From the NCBI GenBank assembly GCA_001534745.1, contig CP013997.1, forward strand, positions 2,294,001-2,358,000: a stretch of DNA of 64,000 nt, in the 5' to 3' direction. Below are positions 8,899 to 18,894 of this stretch, piece by piece. Position 1 is the first letter of the stretch. Each line of letters opens with the position of its first letter. The notes beneath the pieces are model-generated. The model was not told the origin of the DNA and made no database searches. It saw only the letters and a list, made by a program, of their open reading frames with translations. The stretch is from Pseudomonas monteilii. Its GTDB lineage: Bacteria > Pseudomonadota > Gammaproteobacteria > Pseudomonadales > Pseudomonadaceae. The position numbers and the translations under genes are program-made.

Positions 8899-9804
8899 AT
8901 GTCCAATACCACTCGCGATCAGTTCAGCATGCAGAACCCCCTGACCCAATACCCGCAACCGCCATTCCCTGACCAGCCACAAAGCCCGCCTGGCCTGGAC
9001 AAGGACATGACGCCCAAGCCGGACTGTGGCGAAGACAGCTACAAGGGCTTCGGCCGCATGAAAGGGCGCAAGGCGCTCATCACCGGTGCCGACTCCGGTA
9101 TCGGCCGTGCCGCCGCCATTGCTTTCGCCCGTGAAGGCGCCGACATCGTGCTCAACTACCTGCCCGAAGAGGAGCCCGATGCCCAGGAAGTGGTGAAGTT
9201 GATCGAAGCCGAAGGCCGCAAGGCGGTCGCATTGCCCGGTGACCTGAAGGACGAAGCCTTCACCCGCAGCCTGGCCCGCAAGGCCCATGAGGCCCTGGGC
9301 GGCCTGGACGTGCTGGTCAACGTGGCCGGCAAGCAGGAAGCGCGCAAGGACATCAGCGAGATTACCTCGGAACAGTTCGACCACACGATGAAGACCAACG
9401 TGTACTCGCTGTTCTGGCTGTGCCAGGAGGCCGTACCGCTGATGCCCGCTGGCGCGACCATCATCAACACTGCGTCGATCCAGTCGTACCAGCCTTCGGC
9501 GACCCTGCTCGACTACGCCAGCACCAAGGCGGCGATCGTGGCCTTCACCAAGGCCCTGGCCGGTCAGGTCATCGAGAAGGGCATTCGGGTCAACGCCGTG
9601 GCGCCCGGCCCGGTCTGGACCGTGTTGCAGCCAAGCGGTGGCCAGCCACGTGAGAAGATCCCGGAGTTCGGCAGCCAGGTGCCGATGAAACGCCCAGGCC
9701 AACCGGCCGAATGCGCGCCGCTGTACGTGCTGCTGGCGACCCAGGAGTCGAGCTACATCACGGGCGAGATCTTCGGTGTCACCGGTGGCGACCCGCTGCC
9801 ATGA
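8899..9804 (+). CDS. SDR family oxidoreductase, general stress protein 39 (YhdF/YghA) type
   Basis: The product has 301 residues. A Pro-rich N-terminal arm of about 50 residues ([17 protein letters not shown]) is typical of the GSP39 subgroup. The cofactor motif TGADSGIG follows at about 64-71. The catalytic Ser is in NTASIQSY and the YxxxK is YASTK. The C-terminus GEIFGVTGG is the usual tetramer and substrate loop. It should reduce or oxidise a carbonyl/alcohol with NAD(P), but the physiological substrate of this subgroup is not settled. AGGAGG at 8885-8890 fixes the start at 8899. It lies between small stress proteins and Ku, in keeping with an RpoS-type stress role. Confidence 0.85.
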   Translation: MSNTTRDQFSMQNPLTQYPQPPFPDQPQSPPGLDKDMTPKPDCGEDSYKGFGRMKGRKALITGADSGIGRAAAIAFAREGADIVLNYLPEEEPDAQEVVKLIEAEGRKAVALPGDLKDEAFTRSLARKAHEALGGLDVLVNVAGKQEARKDISEITSEQFDHTMKTNVYSLFWLCQEAVPLMPAGATIINTASIQSYQPSATLLDYASTKAAIVAFTKALAGQVIEKGIRVNAVAPGPVWTVLQPSGGQPREKIPEFGSQVPMKRPGQPAECAPLYVLLATQESSYITGEIFGVTGGDPLP

Positions 9805-9853
9805 GGCATGACGCCCGGCCGTGCGGTCCGACCGACGCGGTGCGGGGCTGACG

Positions 9854-9860
9854 CTAGACT
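9854..9860 (+). promoter_or_regulatory. Stationary-phase-type -10 element (CTAGACT) ahead of ku
   Basis: GCTAGACTG resembles the extended -10 of sigma-S promoters and lies 66 bp before the ku start. The same CTAGACT occurs at 43122-43128 before another gene here. Pattern-based only. Confidence 0.35.
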
Positions 9861-9926
9861 GAAGACGGGCGCTGCGGCGCTCGTTTTCGTTCGTGCCATG
9901 AATGGATTTTCGTCAGGAGCCTCACA

Positions 9927-10856
9927 ATGCCTCGAGCCATCTGGAAAGGCGCCATCAGCTTCGGCCTGGTGCACATCCCGGTTTCCCTGAACACAGCGGT
10001 GAGCAGCGAGCGGATCGACTTCGACTGGCTCGACAAGCGCAGCATGGAGCCGGTCGGTTACAAGCGGATCAACAAGGTCACCGGCAAGGAAATCGCCAGC
10101 GAGCACATCGTCAAGGGCGTGGAGCACGAGAAAGGCCGTTACGTGGTGATCAGCGAAGAGGAGATCCACGAGGCGCGCCCCGAGGCGACCCAGACGATCG
10201 ACATCTTCTCGTTCGTCGACGCCAGCGAGATCCCGCTGCAGCACTTCGACACCCCCTATTACCTGAGCCCCGACAAGCGCGGTGGCAAGGTCTATGCGCT
10301 GCTGCGCGAGACCTTGGCCGGCAGTGGCAAGGTGGCCTTGGCGACCGTGGTGCTGCACACCCGGCAGCACCTGGCCTTGTTGCGGCCGCTGGAAGACGCG
10401 CTGGTGCTGATCACGCTGCGCTGGCCCAACGAGGTGCGCGGGCTGGAGGCCTTGGAGCTGGACAAGAGCGTGACCCAGGCCAAGCTCGACAAGCGCGAGC
10501 TGGACATGGCCAAGCGCCTGGTCAGCGACATGAGCGGCCATTGGCAACCTGAGGACTACCACGACGCGTTTCGCGAGACGATCATGGAGCTGGTGGAAGA
10601 GAAGGCCAGCAAGGGCAAGATCAGCGTAGTGGCGCGGGATACGGACGAGGAGGGCCAGAAGAGCGCCGACATCATCGACCTGACCGAACTGCTCAAGCGC
10701 AGCCTGGGGGGCAAGCGCGGCACGGCCAAGGCGGCTGCGGCGAAGCAGGCCGAGCCGAAGAAGACGACCCGCAAGACGGCAGCCAGCAAGGCGTCTGCCG
10801 AAAAGGAAAAGGAAAAGGAAAAGAAGCCGGCCAAGCGGACGCGCAAGGCGTCGTGA
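9927..10856 (+). CDS. ku: Ku protein of non-homologous DNA end joining
   Basis: The 309-residue product begins MPRAIWKGAISFGLVHIPVSL, the conserved start of bacterial Ku. The core beta-barrel ring region runs to about residue 255. The last ~60 residues are Lys-rich with several KK and KEKEKEK stretches, as in Ku proteins with an extended C-terminus that help DNA binding and ligase D recruitment. Ku forms a homodimer that threads onto double-strand ends and recruits LigD, which is not in this window. AGGAG lies 8-12 nt before the ATG. It is preceded by stress genes and a CTAGACT element, consistent with stationary-phase expression. Confidence 0.95.
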   Translation: MPRAIWKGAISFGLVHIPVSLNTAVSSERIDFDWLDKRSMEPVGYKRINKVTGKEIASEHIVKGVEHEKGRYVVISEEEIHEARPEATQTIDIFSFVDASEIPLQHFDTPYYLSPDKRGGKVYALLRETLAGSGKVALATVVLHTRQHLALLRPLEDALVLITLRWPNEVRGLEALELDKSVTQAKLDKRELDMAKRLVSDMSGHWQPEDYHDAFRETIMELVEEKASKGKISVVARDTDEEGQKSADIIDLTELLKRSLGGKRGTAKAAAAKQAEPKKTTRKTAASKASAEKEKEKEKKPAKRTRKAS

Positions 10857-10916
10857 GGGGGGGGTGGTAGGAAGTTTCGAGCTTCAAGTAGATCGGGATC
10901 GCGGGAGGCTGATCTT

Positions 10917-11046
10917 GCGGCCCCTGGCGGGGCCGATCGCGGCACTGGGGCCGCTCCCACACCCGTAGTCCCTCCGCGGGGTTGTGGGCTATCGCGATCT
11001 CCTGTGGGGTCCCTCCGCAGGGTTGCAGGCTATCGCGGTCACCTGA
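10917..11046. repeat. REP-like repeats (GGGGCCGCTCC type)
   Basis: The 379-bp gap between ku and the TonB receptor (10857-11235) contains GGGGCCGCTCCCACACCCG and two GCTATCGCGGTC/ATC stretches in opposite contexts. A related array lies at 60885-61018. Such elements are extragenic, can fold into hairpins and often follow genes. No gene is seen in this gap. Confidence 0.6.
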
Positions 11047-11123
11047 GCAGCCCCAATGCCGCGATGAGCCGCAAAGCGGCCCTAAAATCGATTAGCAATG
11101 AAGCTCCGGATCCAGAGATCTGA

Positions 11124-11190
11124 GTGTGGGAGCTGGCTTGCCAGCGATAGGGCCCTGTCAGGCGCCGTCTGCATCGCGGGCAAGCCTACC
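11124..11190 (-). repeat. REP element, inverted partial copy of the 163-bp repeat
   Basis: GTGGGAGCTGGCTTGCCAGC and the following CGATAGGGCCCTGTCAGGCG are the reverse complement of part of the repeat at 28745-28907, with about 40 bases identical. A second REP core (CGCGGGCAAGCC) follows at 11174. Confidence 0.7.
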
Positions 11191-11235
11191 TATCAGCCCA
11201 TGAGGCCGCCTCCTTCAGCCCAGGACTCACACCGT

Positions 11236-13719
11236 TCAGAAGTCATACGCCAGCTTCGTGTACCAATACCCACCCCCTGGATGAAACGGCGAGTTGCCAT
11301 AGGCCGCCTGGTTGCCGTTGGGGTTGGATACGCCGTGCTTGTCCGGGCGCACGTCGAACAGGTTGGTGCCGCCCAGGCCCAGCGTGAGGCTGTCGAACAA
11401 CAGGTAGGACAGGTCCAGGTCGGTGATCCACTTGGCGCCAAAGCGGCGGTCCTGGGCCGGGTTCTGCTGCCAGGTCTCGACCTTGCCGTAACGGGTCGTC
11501 TGCAAGGTGCCCGTGAAGTTGCCGAGCGTCCATTGCCCGCCCAGTACCCACTTGGTCTCGGGCAGGGCCGCCACCAGGTCGCCCTCGCGACCGTGGCCCA
11601 CGACCTGCAGACCGGCATCGGCCAACCCCTGGGGTGTGCTGCGTGTGCCGCGCACGGTGGTCTTGTTCCAATTGAAGCCCAGCGTCCAGCGCACCTCGCC
11701 GAATGCACCGTACGTGCTGGTATGGTCACCCACCAGGTCGAGCCCGCGGGTGCGGGTGTCGAAGGCATTGGTGTAGTAGTTGATCCAGGTCGTGCGGGCC
11801 AGCCCCAACCCCGCGAGCACATCGCCCACCGCGCCGCTGCCCCCGCGTCGGTCATAGAGGTTCTCGGTCAGCAGGATACGGTCATCGATGTCGATCACAT
11901 AGGCGTCAAGGGTCACGCTGGTGCGCCGGGCCGGCTGCCAGGTCAGGCCCAGGCCGGCATTGCGCGATTTCTCAGGGTCCAGGGTATCGCCGCCGAACGC
12001 CTGCGCGGCGGCGCTGCCCGGGGCCACAGTGCGGCGCAGGGCCGGCACCACGTTACCGTTGGCGTCCAGCGCGGTGCGGTTGTCGCTGACGGTATAACCG
12101 GTCTGGGTCAGCGACGGCGCGCGCAGACCGCTGCCCAGCGTGCCGCGCACGGCGACGGTGTCGGTCAGGGCATAGCGTGAATTGAGCTTGAAGCTGGCGG
12201 CGCGCCCGGTGTCATCGCCGTAATGCTCCAATCGCGCGGCACCGCCCAGGTACCAGCGTGGCGTCAGGTCCAGGCCCAACCCGACATAGGCGGCGTAGAC
12301 GTTGCGCTGCATATCGGCTTCGTCTTCGGGGCGGATCGTCAAGGCGGCCTGGGCACCGACCGCGGTCTGGCCGTTGGCCAAGGCGTACAAGGGGTTGGGA
12401 CGGCCGTCGGCCAGTGTCGCCGGGTAGGTGTAGGGACCAATGCCGTAGGCGATGGGGTCGCCGGCAAAGGTGCGGAAACGCTCCCAGCGGTGCTCCAGGC
12501 CTGCCGAGACATGGGTCGGCACCGCCAGGCCGAACAGACCATCGAAGGTGCGGCGCAGGTCGAGGTTGTTCACCCACTGGTCGAACTGCAAGGTGGCCAA
12601 GTCGTCGAACGAGGTCGGTGAGGCCGGCCCGTACGTGGGGTTGAGGGTCAGGTCGCTGGACTGCTGATTCTTGTTGCGTCCGTAGCTGGTGGACAGGTCC
12701 CAGTCCCAGCGGTCGATCGTCCCCCGCGCCCCGAGCAGCCATTGGTAATCGGTGTCCTTGAGGTTGTTGAGCGGATAGTAGCCGTCGGGAAACAGCTCGG
12801 GGATCGAGGCGTTGCTGTTGGGCAGACGGTAGTTGTTGTAGGCCTCGAACGTGCGCTCGGCATAGGTGGCGAACGAGTACAGGCTCAGGTCGTCGCTCAG
12901 CGGCAGTTCGGCGTTGTAGCCCAGGTTGAACGCCCGCAGGTCCGGGTCGCCGTTCTTGACCGCACGGTGGTCCCAGGCAGCCTGGCGGTCGTCTTCGAAG
13001 TAGGCGCGATATCCAGGGTCGGCCTTGTCGATCCAATGGGCGGCGCCTCGCTTGCGCGCCTCGCCCGAGAGGTGCAGGAAGCCGCCGTCGCCGAGGGTGA
13101 AGCCCTGGTCGCCGGTCAGTTTCAGGGTCTCGCCCTGGCCGCTGTAGAGCTGGCCATAGCTGCTTTCGTAATGGCCGCCGGCGTCGGCGTCCTTGAGGAT
13201 GATGTTGATCACTCCGGCTACCGCATCGGCGCCGTATTGCGCGGCAGCGCTGTCCTTGAGCACCTCGATGTGCGAAACGGCGCTGACGGGAATCATGTCG
13301 ATGTCGACCGCGTTGGCGCCGCTGTTGTCGGTGGAGCCGCTGGCCGGCAGGGCGCTGTTGTGGCGCCGCTTGCCGTTGACCAGCACCAGCGTGTAGGCCG
13401 GCCCCAGGCTGCGGTTGCTCAGCGGCCGCACGCCGGACTGGAAACCGGCGATGTTGGTGCCGAAGTTGAACGAGGGCAGCAGCTTGGCGATGGCCTCGGA
13501 CAACTCGGCGCGACCGGTGCGCAGTAGTTGCTCGCTGCTGATCACGTCGATCGGGGTCGGGCTGTCGACCACCGTGCGCTGGCTGGCCCGTGCGACGGTC
13601 GTGCTGGAGGTGACCGTGACCGTCTCCAGGCGGGGTTCTTCAGGCGAAGGTGCAGCAGTGGCCACCGGGGTCAACAGATAGACCAGGGGCAGGGCGATGA
13701 AAGGGGGTCTAGACATCAT
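11236..13719 (-). CDS. TonB-dependent outer-membrane receptor
   Basis: The 827-residue product starts MMSRPPFIALPLVYLLTPVATAA, a Sec signal peptide. A TonB-box-like ETVTVTSST follows at about 31-39. The plug domain includes DSPTPIDVISSEQL and NGKRRHNS...SVSHIEVLKDSAAAQYGADAVAGVINIILK. The 22-strand barrel runs to the terminal aromatic residue (TKLAYDF). It imports a bound ligand such as a siderophore, cobalamin or organic nutrient using TonB energy. GAGG lies 7 nt before the ATG at 13719. It lies downstream of, and in the same direction as, a flavin monooxygenase and peptide-type ABC importer, so a nutrient other than iron is possible. No FecI/FecR-type regulator is adjacent. Confidence 0.9.
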   Translation of the reverse strand: MMSRPPFIALPLVYLLTPVATAAPSPEEPRLETVTVTSSTTVARASQRTVVDSPTPIDVISSEQLLRTGRAELSEAIAKLLPSFNFGTNIAGFQSGVRPLSNRSLGPAYTLVLVNGKRRHNSALPASGSTDNSGANAVDIDMIPVSAVSHIEVLKDSAAAQYGADAVAGVINIILKDADAGGHYESSYGQLYSGQGETLKLTGDQGFTLGDGGFLHLSGEARKRGAAHWIDKADPGYRAYFEDDRQAAWDHRAVKNGDPDLRAFNLGYNAELPLSDDLSLYSFATYAERTFEAYNNYRLPNSNASIPELFPDGYYPLNNLKDTDYQWLLGARGTIDRWDWDLSTSYGRNKNQQSSDLTLNPTYGPASPTSFDDLATLQFDQWVNNLDLRRTFDGLFGLAVPTHVSAGLEHRWERFRTFAGDPIAYGIGPYTYPATLADGRPNPLYALANGQTAVGAQAALTIRPEDEADMQRNVYAAYVGLGLDLTPRWYLGGAARLEHYGDDTGRAASFKLNSRYALTDTVAVRGTLGSGLRAPSLTQTGYTVSDNRTALDANGNVVPALRRTVAPGSAAAQAFGGDTLDPEKSRNAGLGLTWQPARRTSVTLDAYVIDIDDRILLTENLYDRRGGSGAVGDVLAGLGLARTTWINYYTNAFDTRTRGLDLVGDHTSTYGAFGEVRWTLGFNWNKTTVRGTRSTPQGLADAGLQVVGHGREGDLVAALPETKWVLGGQWTLGNFTGTLQTTRYGKVETWQQNPAQDRRFGAKWITDLDLSYLLFDSLTLGLGGTNLFDVRPDKHGVSNPNGNQAAYGNSPFHPGGGYWYTKLAYDF

Positions 13720-13746
13720 GTCCTCGAACGTACGTGCGCGTATAGG

Positions 13747-13769
13747 CACCTGGCCGTCAGGGCCAGGTG
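13747..13769 (-). promoter_or_regulatory. 9-bp hairpin in the leader of the TonB receptor gene
   Basis: CACCTGGCC and GGCCAGGTG are perfect arms around a 5-nt loop, 28-50 nt upstream of the receptor ATG. There is no T-run, so it is not an ordinary terminator. It may influence translation or mark an operator. Confidence 0.4.
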
Positions 13770-13860
13770 ATGGAAAGTCGAAAATGCGTCGATGGCGGCC
13801 CAGGCACCCTTCGCTTTGCCTGAGCACCACAATCCACCCAGTACGCTGGGTCGTCGTTCA

Positions 13861-13996
13861 AGGGCTGCGGCGCAGCCCATCGCGGGCAAGCCCGCTCCCA
13901 CAGGTGCCGGGGTTGCCTGTGCGGGCGCGGCAGCGAAGCCAGTCCGTCAGACGGCATGGCCCGTGGTGGGAGCGGGCTTGCCCGCGATAGCGCCCG
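13861..13996. repeat. Pair of inverted REP elements
   Basis: CATCGCGGGCAAGCCCGCTC at 13879 and its inverse GTGGGAGCGGGCTTGCCCGC at 13965 face each other about 65 bp apart. Together they form a BIME-like unit filling most of the 302-bp gap between the receptor and the monooxygenase genes. No gene is seen there. Confidence 0.85.
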
Positions 13997-14021
13997 TGCA
14001 GACGCTCCAATGCGAAGGCCG

Positions 14022-15356
14022 TCAGGCCACCGCCGCCTGCTCGCGCCGCAGTGTGTTGCGGTTGGTCGGCACGCTCAGGCCGAAGCTGTCGCGCAGGGTC
14101 TGGCCGGTGTACTCGCTGCGCATCAAGCCGCGCGCCTGCAGCAAGGGCACCACCAGTTCCGTGAAGTACTGCAGGCCATCGGGCAGCAGCGAGTTGATGA
14201 TGAAACCATCGGCGGCCCCGTCCTCGAACCAGTCCTGCAGGGCATTGGCGACCTGCTCGGGCGTGCCGGTGAAATCCCGGCGCGGGCGCGAGAAGCGCAG
14301 CGCCAGTTCGCGCAGGCTCAGGCCTTCGTCGCGGGCCAGTTGCTTGAGCTGATCGGAGGTGCCTTTGTGGCTGTTGTCGCCGAGGGCGCCTAGGTCGGGG
14401 AACGGTGCATCCAGGTCGTGCTGGCTGAAGTCGTAGTCGTTGAACGGCCGGCCCAGGGCGACCAGGGCATCCTCGATGCTCACCAGCTCGACCGCCTGCT
14501 GGTAGCGGCGCTCGACCTCGGCGGCGTCCCGGCCGACGATGGGCCGGATGCCTGGCAGGATGAACAGCTGGCTGGGATCGCGCCCATGGGCGGCAGCACG
14601 CTGCTTCAGGTCGCGGTAGTAGGCACGGGCATCGCTGAACGACTCCGGGTTGACGAAGATCGCATCGGCGTTCTGGGCGGCGAAGGTGCGCCCGTCCTCC
14701 GACACGCCGGCCTGGAAGATCAGCGGCTGGCCCTGGGGCGAGCGCTGGATGTTCAGCGGCCCCTTGACCTTGAAGAACTCGCCCTGGTGGCCCAGGGTGT
14801 GCAGCTTGGCCGGGTCGAAGAACTCACCGGTCTGCTTGTCGCGGGTGAAGGCATCGTCTTCCCACGAATCCCACAGGCCCTTGACCACCTCGACATGCTC
14901 GCGGGCGATGCGGTAGCGCACTGCGTGGGGCGGGTGTTCGGCCTTGCCGAAGTTGTCGGCCGTGCCCGAGAGCCAGGAGGTGACCACGTTCCAGCCGGCG
15001 CGACCGCCACTGATCAGGTCCAGCGACGCGAACTGCCGAGCGACCTGGAACGGCTCGCTGTAGCTGACCGTGACCGTCGCCACCAGGCCGATGTGCGAGG
15101 TGACCGCCGCCAGCGCCGACAGAATCGTCAACGGCTCGAAGCGATTGAGGTAGTGCGGGCTGGAACGCGCATGGATGTGCAGGCTGTCGGCGATGAAGGC
15201 GAAGTCGAACTTGGCGCCTTCGGCCAGCAGCGCCTGCTGCTTGTAGAAGCCGAAGTTGACACTGGCATCGGCCAGCGCCTCGGGATGACGCCACTCGCCC
15301 CAGCCATGGCCGACACCGTGGATCATCGCGCCCAGATGGATCTGTCGTTTACTCAT
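14022..15356 (-). CDS. LLM-class flavin-dependent monooxygenase (NtaA/SnaA/DszA family)
   Basis: The 444-residue product matches the two-component FMNH2-dependent monooxygenases of the NtaA/SnaA/DszA/SoxA family. Signs are the start [25 protein letters not shown], the central [13 protein letters not shown] and [22 protein letters not shown]. These enzymes oxygenate nitrilotriacetate, sulfones, sulfonates and similar compounds using FMNH2 from a separate reductase, which is not seen here. AGGAGA precedes the ATG. It lies 64 bp downstream of the ABC importer ATPase on the same strand, so it probably ends that operon and acts on the imported compound. The specific substrate is unknown; organosulfur is a reasonable guess from the neighbourhood. 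Confidence 0.88.
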   Translation of the reverse strand: MSKRQIHLGAMIHGVGHGWGEWRHPEALADASVNFGFYKQQALLAEGAKFDFAFIADSLHIHARSSPHYLNRFEPLTILSALAAVTSHIGLVATVTVSYSEPFQVARQFASLDLISGGRAGWNVVTSWLSGTADNFGKAEHPPHAVRYRIAREHVEVVKGLWDSWEDDAFTRDKQTGEFFDPAKLHTLGHQGEFFKVKGPLNIQRSPQGQPLIFQAGVSEDGRTFAAQNADAIFVNPESFSDARAYYRDLKQRAAAHGRDPSQLFILPGIRPIVGRDAAEVERRYQQAVELVSIEDALVALGRPFNDYDFSQHDLDAPFPDLGALGDNSHKGTSDQLKQLARDEGLSLRELALRFSRPRRDFTGTPEQVANALQDWFEDGAADGFIINSLLPDGLQYFTELVVPLLQARGLMRSEYTGQTLRDSFGLSVPTNRNTLRREQAAVA

Positions 15357-15420
15357 GCTCGGTCTCTCCTGATGATGACCTGGTCGGTGTGCGCAGCCGC
15401 GCCGGGCTACGCGTCTTTTG

Positions 15421-17040
15421 TCAAATCGCCACGGGCAGCACGCGCCGTGAATGCCCCGGTATCGCCGCGATCAGTTCGCGCGTGTAGGCGCTTGCCGGCT
15501 GGCTGAGCACCTGCAGCGCCGGCCCTTGCTCGACGACCTGGCCACGGCGCAGCACCACCACCTGGTCGGCCATGCTGGCCACCACCGCCAGGTCATGGGA
15601 GACCAGCACGTACGCCATGCCCAGCGTGTGTTGCAGGGTTTCCAGCAAGGCGAGGATCTGCGCCTGCACCGACACGTCCAGCGCGCTGACCGGCTCGTCG
15701 AGCAGCAGCACGTCGGGCTCCAGGGCCAGGGCCCGGGCGATCGCCACCCGCTGGCGCTGGCCCCCGGACAGCTCGTGGGGCAGCCGGTCGAGCAGGTGCA
15801 CAGGCAGTTGCACCTGGGTGATCAGTGTCTGGGCCCGGCGTACCAGGGCCTGGCCCTTGAGCAGGCCGAACGCGACCAGTGGCTCGACGATGCTGTCGAA
15901 CACGGTGAAGCGTGGATCGAGCGCGGCGAACGGGTTCTGCTGGACCAGCTGGATGCGCCGGCGCAGGGGTCGCAACTGCCGCCAGCTGCGGGTGCCGACG
16001 TCGACGCCGGCGAACGTCACCTGCCCCTGGCTGGGCGTCTCCAGGCCCAGGGCCAGACGCAGCGCCGTGCTCTTGCCCGACCCCGATTCCCCGACGAGGG
16101 CCACGGTCTGTCCGGCGTGCACGTCCAGGCTCAGGCCGTGCAGGGCCGTGAAGGGCTCGGCCCTGCCAGGGACGGCGAAGCGCTTGCCGACTGCCTGCAG
16201 GCGCAGCAGCGGCGCCTGGCCCTGCACCGCGCCTGGCCGGCGGCGCGGCACGAAGGCTGGAGCGGCCGCGAGCAGGTCGCGGGTATAGGGCTGCCGGGTG
16301 CCCCAGAGGATCTGCCGCGGCGTGGCGTGTTCGATCAACCGCCCGTGCTGCATCACCAGCAGGCGGTCGGCGCGGTCGCAGGCCATGCCCAGGTCATGGG
16401 TGATGATCAGCAGCGAGAGACCGCGTTCGGTTACCAGGGCTTGCAGGTGATCCAGGATGCGCCGCTGCACGGTCACGTCCAGGGCACTGGTGGGCTCGTC
16501 GGCGATCAGCACCCGTGGCTCGCCGGCCAGGGCGATGGCAATCAGCACGCGCTGGCGCATGCCCCCGGACAGTTCATGGGGATACTGGCGCGCGCGCAGC
16601 GCCGGGTCGTCGAGACCGACCTGGGCCAGCAACGCCTGCACCTCGGCCTCCAGCCCGGCGAAGCGTCGGCCACGGGCCAGCACCAGGGCTTCGGCGATCT
16701 GCTGACCGACCCGCAGCGTCGGGTTGAGGCTGACCATCGGGTCCTGCGGCACCAGGCCCAGGGTCCGTCCGCGTACCTGACGGCGGGTCCGCTCGCTGGC
16801 ATGCGCCATGTCGGTCCCCTCGACCCACAGCTGGCCGTGGTCGATGCGGGCGGTGTCCGGCAGCAGCCCGAGCAGCGCATGGGCCAGGGTCGACTTGCCC
16901 GATCCGGACTCGCCGACGATGGCCAGGGTTTCGCCCTGCGCCAGGCTGAACGACAACCCCCGCACGGCCTGGGTGCGTTGTCCGGCGGTGGCGTAGCTGA
17001 TGCTCAGGTCGCGCACGTCGATCACAGGGGAAGGGGTCAT
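15421..17040 (-). CDS. Fused double ATPase of a peptide/nickel-type ABC importer
   Basis: The 539-residue product contains two complete ABC domains (DppD- and DppF-like) in one chain. Domain 1 has Walker [10 protein letters not shown], signature LSGGMRQR and Walker [13 protein letters not shown]. Domain 2 repeats these as [17 protein letters not shown] and [12 protein letters not shown]. Fusions of this kind power PepT-family importers in place of two separate ATPases. The start at 17040 overlaps the permease stop (ATGA). An in-frame extension to 17175 would run into the permease and shows no family features. It belongs to the SBP-permease-permease-ATPase-monooxygenase operon. Confidence 0.92.
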   Translation of the reverse strand: MTPSPVIDVRDLSISYATAGQRTQAVRGLSFSLAQGETLAIVGESGSGKSTLAHALLGLLPDTARIDHGQLWVEGTDMAHASERTRRQVRGRTLGLVPQDPMVSLNPTLRVGQQIAEALVLARGRRFAGLEAEVQALLAQVGLDDPALRARQYPHELSGGMRQRVLIAIALAGEPRVLIADEPTSALDVTVQRRILDHLQALVTERGLSLLIITHDLGMACDRADRLLVMQHGRLIEHATPRQILWGTRQPYTRDLLAAAPAFVPRRRPGAVQGQAPLLRLQAVGKRFAVPGRAEPFTALHGLSLDVHAGQTVALVGESGSGKSTALRLALGLETPSQGQVTFAGVDVGTRSWRQLRPLRRRIQLVQQNPFAALDPRFTVFDSIVEPLVAFGLLKGQALVRRAQTLITQVQLPVHLLDRLPHELSGGQRQRVAIARALALEPDVLLLDEPVSALDVSVQAQILALLETLQHTLGMAYVLVSHDLAVVASMADQVVVLRRGQVVEQGPALQVLSQPASAYTRELIAAIPGHSRRVLPVAI

Positions 17041-17942
17041 CGAGCAGGCTCCTCGGCGCTGCGCGCCAGGTGATTGAGGCTGAACACCACGGCCACCAGG
17101 AACAGCCCCGGCAACAAGGAGACCCATGGGGCCGTGATCAGGAAATGACGGCCGTTGGCGATCAGCGTGCCCCATTCCGCCGCAGGGGGTGCGGCGCCGA
17201 AGCCCAGGAAGCTCAGCCCAGCGGCAGCGAGGATGGCCGCGCCGACATCCAGGGTGGCGAGCACGGCCACCGGCCCCCGGGCGTTGGGCAGGACATGGCG
17301 CAGCAGCGTGCGCGTCCAGCTGGCGCCGCCCAGGCGCGCGGCCTCGACGTAGGGCAGGGTCTTGACGCGCAGCACCTCGGCGCGGGTGGTGCGGGCGAAG
17401 CCTGGGATCAGGCCTATTCCCACGGCGACCGCCACCGGCACCGTGCCAAAGCCGATCGCGGTGACGATGGCCAGGGCCAGCAGCAGGCCGGGCAGGGCCA
17501 GCAGCACGTCGACCAGGCGCATCAGCACGGCGTCCACACGGCCGCCGGCAAAGCCGGCCAGCACCCCCAGGCTCAGGCCGCCGGCCAGGGCGATGGCCAC
17601 GGCCAGCAGCGCGGCCAGCATCGACAGGCGCGCGCCGTAGACCACACGGGTGTACAGGTCACGGCCCAGTTCGTCGGTGCCGAACCAGTGCGTCAGGCTC
17701 GGCGCGCTGAGCTTGTCGGCCGGTGAGGTGGCATAGGGATCGAAGCCGGTCAGCAGCGAGGGTGCCAGCGCCGCGAGCAGGGCGAACGCCAGGATCAGCA
17801 GCGCCAGGCTGAAGCCCGGACGGCGCAGCAGCGGACTCAGCCGTTGCTGCCAGCGTTGCCAGCGGGTGCGCGGCGTCCAGCCCTTGGCTGGCTCACGGGC
17901 AGCCGAGGAGCTGGGTACAGGCAATGGGATATCGACGGTCAT
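17037..17942 (-). CDS. ABC importer permease, DppC-like
   Basis: The 301-residue protein has a cytoplasmic N-terminal ~40 residues followed by six predicted membrane segments. It carries a binding-protein-dependent transport motif around EAARLGGASWTRTLLRHVLPN, which contacts the ATPase. The sequence PSLTHWFGTDELGRDLYTRVVYGARLS is characteristic of DppC/OppC. It pairs with the DppB-like permease whose stop lies one base before its own start codon. The imported solute is not known. Confidence 0.92.
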   Translation of the reverse strand: MTVDIPLPVPSSSAAREPAKGWTPRTRWQRWQQRLSPLLRRPGFSLALLILAFALLAALAPSLLTGFDPYATSPADKLSAPSLTHWFGTDELGRDLYTRVVYGARLSMLAALLAVAIALAGGLSLGVLAGFAGGRVDAVLMRLVDVLLALPGLLLALAIVTAIGFGTVPVAVAVGIGLIPGFARTTRAEVLRVKTLPYVEAARLGGASWTRTLLRHVLPNARGPVAVLATLDVGAAILAAAGLSFLGFGAAPPAAEWGTLIANGRHFLITAPWVSLLPGLFLVAVVFSLNHLARSAEEPAR

Positions 17943-17943
17943 C

Positions 17944-18894
17944 TCAGGTCACCTTGGCCGTGTGGGTGATGCGGGGATCGAGGCAGGGGTAGAGCAGGTC
18001 GACCAGCAGGTTCACCACCACGAACGCCGCGGCGGCGACCGCGACGATCGCCAGCACCACGGGGATGTCCTGACGCAGCACGGCTTCCTGGGCCAGACGA
18101 CCGACCCCGTTGCGCGAGTAGATGGTCTCCACCAGCACGGCACCGGACACCGTGTTACCCACCTGCAAGCCGACCAGGGTCAGCAGTGGCAGGGCGGCGT
18201 TGCGCAGGGCATGGCGCGCTTGCACCTGGCCCCGGCTCAAGCCCTTGGCGTAGGCGGTGGTGATGTAGGGCGCCTGCCAGACGTCCTGGAAACCCCGTTG
18301 CAGCACCTGGGCGTATAGCGCGGCGCTGGGGATGGCCAGGGTGATCGCCGGCAGCACCAGGCTGTCGAACCCCTGGCTGCCGGTGGCCGGGAACCAGCCG
18401 AGGGCGAAGGCGAAGACCTGGATCAACAGCAACCCGACCCAGAACACCGGCACGGAAAACCCCAGGGCCGGCAGGCGCGTCAGGGCGACCTTCAAGGGCC
18501 GCCACTGCACGTAGGCGGTCAGGCAGGCCAGGCCAATCCCGGCCAGCAGGGACAGGACGATGGCGGCACCCGCCAGGGTCAGGGTCTGCGGCAGGCGCTC
18601 GGCCAACAGCGCAGTGACCGGTCGTCCCAGCGACAACGATTGCCCGAAGTCGCCCTGCAGGGCGCGCCAGAGCAGGTCGGCGTACTGCTCGAACAGCCCT
18701 TTGTCCAGCCCGTAGTAGGCCCGTGCCTTGGCCAGGTCTTCGGGCGACAGACCGTCGGCTTCCAGGCCCGAGGCACTGAGCATGATCGCCAGGGTGTCGC
18801 CGGGCAGCAGGTAGAGGATGAAGTAGGTGATGGTGTAGGCCCCCCACAGCACCAGCAGGGCCTGACCGACGCGACCTGCCAAGTAGCGCTTCAT
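17944..18894 (-). CDS. ABC importer permease, DppB-like
   Basis: The 316-residue product begins [33 protein letters not shown], the usual start of DppB/OppB permeases. The coupling motif YITTAYAKGLSRGQVQARHALRNA is in the last third. Six membrane segments are expected. Its ATG overlaps the stop of the binding-protein gene by four bases, so synthesis is coupled. Confidence 0.92.
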   Translation of the reverse strand: MKRYLAGRVGQALLVLWGAYTITYFILYLLPGDTLAIMLSASGLEADGLSPEDLAKARAYYGLDKGLFEQYADLLWRALQGDFGQSLSLGRPVTALLAERLPQTLTLAGAAIVLSLLAGIGLACLTAYVQWRPLKVALTRLPALGFSVPVFWVGLLLIQVFAFALGWFPATGSQGFDSLVLPAITLAIPSAALYAQVLQRGFQDVWQAPYITTAYAKGLSRGQVQARHALRNAALPLLTLVGLQVGNTVSGAVLVETIYSRNGVGRLAQEAVLRQDIPVVLAIVAVAAAAFVVVNLLVDLLYPCLDPRITHTAKVT

